NCBI RefSeq assembly: GCF_000730425.1 | Contig: NZ_CP008896.1 | Span: 620,001 to 684,000 of the forward strand | Source: Pseudomonas fluorescens | Lineage (GTDB): Bacteria > Pseudomonadota > Gammaproteobacteria > Pseudomonadales > Pseudomonadaceae | Reading direction: 5' to 3' | DNA length: 64,000 nucleotides | Shown here: positions 62,289 through 64,000 of the stretch, piece by piece | Layout of the letters: every line of letters starts with the position of its first letter | How positions within the stretch are numbered: the stretch's first letter is position 1 | Program-made: the position numbers and the translations under genes | Notes under the pieces: model-generated | Told to the model about the DNA's origin: nothing | The model's database searches: none | What the model saw: only the letters and a program-made list of their open reading frames with translations

Positions 62289-62331
62289 GGATGGTTGCGC
62301 TACAGCAGCCACTGTCAGGGCAGGCAGCATC

Positions 62332-63732
62332 ATGAAGGGGGACAAGCAGGCAGGCTTCGCCTATCAGGCCGTGTATCGCTACATGATCAACCTGATCAAT
62401 GAAGTGGGCACCGAGGCCAGGGTCAAGCTGCCGTCCTTGCGACATCTGGCGGAGCGTTTGAATGTATCGATTTCCACGATTCAATACGCCTACTCGCTCT
62501 TGGAAAAGGAAGGCAGGGTGTACTCGGTGGCCAAGTCCGGTTACTACGCCTTGCCCATTGCCAGAAACACGCCGTGCTGCACCGCTGAGGATTTGCTGGA
62601 GCGCCTGTATGTCGGGGCACGCAGGCCGGGGATGTTGGTGCTCAGTGCCGATGAACCGGCGCAACTGCTTTCCCTCGACGGCCCATTGCTGCAACTGGAA
62701 CGTGAACTGGTGCGCCAGCACCCACGCCAGTTGCAGCCCTATTCCCAGCCGTGTGGAATCTGGGAACTGCGGGCGGCGCTGGCGGCGCGCTACACCCGTT
62801 CACCCACGCGCTGCTGGCAGGCAGATGACGTCTATATCGGCGCTGACCTGCGGGGCGTCCTGGCCATCCTGATCGACGTGCTGGCGCTCAAGGACGCCGC
62901 GGTGCTGGTGGAGTCGCCGTGTGACTGGCTTGTCCTGCGGCTGCTGCAAGACGCCGGCGTGCGCGTAATCGAGTGGCCGTGCAATGAGCCGGGCAGGCTC
63001 GACCTGGCCTATCTGGAGCAGCAACTGCGTACCGAAGGTGTGCAGTTGGCATTGCTATCCTCGACCCCGGGCCTGGCCACGGGCAACGCCTTGACGCTGG
63101 TGGATCAGGCGCAGGTGGCAAGGTTGCTGGAGCAACACGGCTGTTGGTTGCTGGAGAACGACATCCATGGTGGGTTGGAATTCGAGGCGAGCACCAGCTA
63201 CCTGCGCGACGTGGTGAACCCTGAGCGGCTCATGGTGTTTTCCACCCTCGAAAAAGTCATGGGCCCGGAAGCTCCCTACGGGTATTTGCTGTCGCGGCAC
63301 TTGAGCACGCAATTGCAGCGCCAGTTCCTGTTGCGCACGTTTCGTTTGTCGTCCATTCGCCAGCGGGCGATTGCCCGGCTGTACCACAATGGACGCCTCG
63401 ACCAGCACCTGCATGACTTGCGCGCATTGCTCAAGGAGCAGGCTGGAGCGATGCACAAACGTCTGGAGCTGCATCTGGGCGAGCGCGTGACATACCGGCT
63501 GCCCCAGGCAGGCGCTACCTACTGGTTACGCTCGACCGAGGCCGTGGACATGCGCCGGGTATTCCAGAACATGCTGGCGCGCCAGGTGGTGATTGCCCCG
63601 GGGGAATTGTTCAGCGTGAGCGGCCTGTACCAGCAGCACTTTCGCTTGAGCCATGGGGGCAGCACTCATCACAGCCTGGACCTGGTGCTGGAGGAGTTGG
63701 CATGGGCACTCAGGCAGGGGCAGAGCGGATGA
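62332..63732 (+). CDS. MocR-type GntR/aminotransferase-like regulator
   Basis: A 466-residue protein with an N-terminal GntR winged helix (residues about 8-75; LPSLRHLAERLNVSISTIQ is the recognition part) fused to a fold-type-I aminotransferase domain. The expected PLP lysine is K308 in FSTLEKVMGP, but the Arg normally seven residues later is Pro315, the preceding Ser is Glu307, and the TPSHQ-NPTG motif is shortened to TPGLATG. PLP binding may be weak or lost, in contrast to MocR proteins that sense PLP or amino compounds. I chose the ATG at 62332; the frame upstream is only the shadow of the previous gene. It probably regulates that gene and itself. Confidence 0.86.
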   Translation: MKGDKQAGFAYQAVYRYMINLINEVGTEARVKLPSLRHLAERLNVSISTIQYAYSLLEKEGRVYSVAKSGYYALPIARNTPCCTAEDLLERLYVGARRPGMLVLSADEPAQLLSLDGPLLQLERELVRQHPRQLQPYSQPCGIWELRAALAARYTRSPTRCWQADDVYIGADLRGVLAILIDVLALKDAAVLVESPCDWLVLRLLQDAGVRVIEWPCNEPGRLDLAYLEQQLRTEGVQLALLSSTPGLATGNALTLVDQAQVARLLEQHGCWLLENDIHGGLEFEASTSYLRDVVNPERLMVFSTLEKVMGPEAPYGYLLSRHLSTQLQRQFLLRTFRLSSIRQRAIARLYHNGRLDQHLHDLRALLKEQAGAMHKRLELHLGERVTYRLPQAGATYWLRSTEAVDMRRVFQNMLARQVVIAPGELFSVSGLYQQHFRLSHGGSTHHSLDLVLEELAWALRQGQSG

Positions 63733-63846
63733 ACGGGGCACATAGGAAACATCCCTGATTACTGTGGGATAGATACCGTCGCGTGGCGGTCAAACACCCA
63801 GTAAACTGTCTTCCTTTTCCGAATCCTTCTTTTCAGAGGTTTTTGC

Positions 63847-64000
63847 ATGACTCTCAGTCCTTTTGCGGGCAAACCGGCGCCAGCTCAATTGCTGGTGGAC
63901 ATCCCGCGACTGGTAACGGCCTATTACACCGGCCAACCTGATGCAGCGATCTCCACTCAACGCGTGGCTTTTGGTACCTCCGGGCACCGTGGCAGCTCTT
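63847..64000 (+). CDS. pgm: Phosphoglucomutase Pgm, N-terminal part
   Basis: The first 51 codons of a gene that runs off the window. The start [12 protein letters not shown], a typical [11 protein letters not shown] stretch and [10 protein letters not shown] match the N terminus of the alpha-D-phosphohexomutase family, E. coli Pgm type, where TSGHRG is the early phosphosugar-contact region before the catalytic Ser. The enzyme interconverts glucose 1-phosphate and glucose 6-phosphate, linking glycolysis with glycogen and surface-sugar synthesis. AGAGG lies eight bases before the ATG. No operon partner is seen upstream: the MocR gene ends 114 bp earlier. Confidence 0.92.
   Translation, partial: MTLSPFAGKPAPAQLLVDIPRLVTAYYTGQPDAAISTQRVAFGTSGHRGSS

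Overview
The window reads as a chromosomal segment of a Pseudomonas, most probably of the P. fluorescens group. The signs are: high-GC coding DNA with short intergenic gaps; many REP-type hairpins built on the GTAGGAGC-CGGCTTGCCGGCG core; a close MexEF-OprN relative; LpxO; an OprD-family BenF porin; a ben cluster under a BenR/XylS-type regulator; and uppP and pgm at the edges. I see no rRNA, tRNA, insertion sequence, phage integrase, CRISPR array or replication origin. Family names rest on motifs and recall of known proteins, not on database searches.

Layout. 1-8.3 kb: end of uppP, a DUF1294 membrane protein, a LysR/YjbR pair facing azoR, an alpha/beta hydrolase, an MFS carrier, the ABC-F protein YbiT and a SAM methyltransferase. 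8.4-20 kb: envelope-related genes (a Wzz-like chain-length protein and the lipid A hydroxylase LpxO with a PhoP-box-like promoter), a PQQ sugar dehydrogenase, a TetR regulator with its own operator, PssA, and a 1281-residue toxin-like protein of unknown function. 20-26 kb: an MFS exporter and a four-gene ferrous-iron uptake operon, efeU-efeO-efeB plus a second M75 protein, headed by a Fur box. 26-35 kb: an AraC regulator, mexE-mexF-oprN with a MexT-like site upstream, an ArsB/bile-acid-symporter-type carrier and a LysE exporter.

35-46 kb: a gtrA-gtrB-GT39 glycan-modification operon; mntP under a well-preserved yybP-ykoY manganese riboswitch; a two-component system diverging from a PepSY protein and a cytochrome b561; then a tightly coupled trio of sialidase-like protein, membrane protein and LtaS-like phosphoglycerol transferase. 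46-49 kb: glutamine amidotransferase, AraC, SDR and VOC genes.

49-57 kb is the complete benzoate module benR-benABCD-benK-benF. BenK and BenF bring benzoate in, BenABC dioxygenates it, and BenD forms catechol. Two 15-bp sites of the form TGCR-N6-GGATA, 21 bp apart, lie in the promoter and match the XylS operator pattern. No cat genes are present, so catechol must be degraded from elsewhere. 57-64 kb: a Dyp peroxidase, a LysR regulator diverging from a medium-chain dehydrogenase, then a 0.7 kb gap with one candidate small protein, an unrecognised 469-residue protein paired with a MocR-type regulator whose PLP site looks eroded, and the start of pgm.
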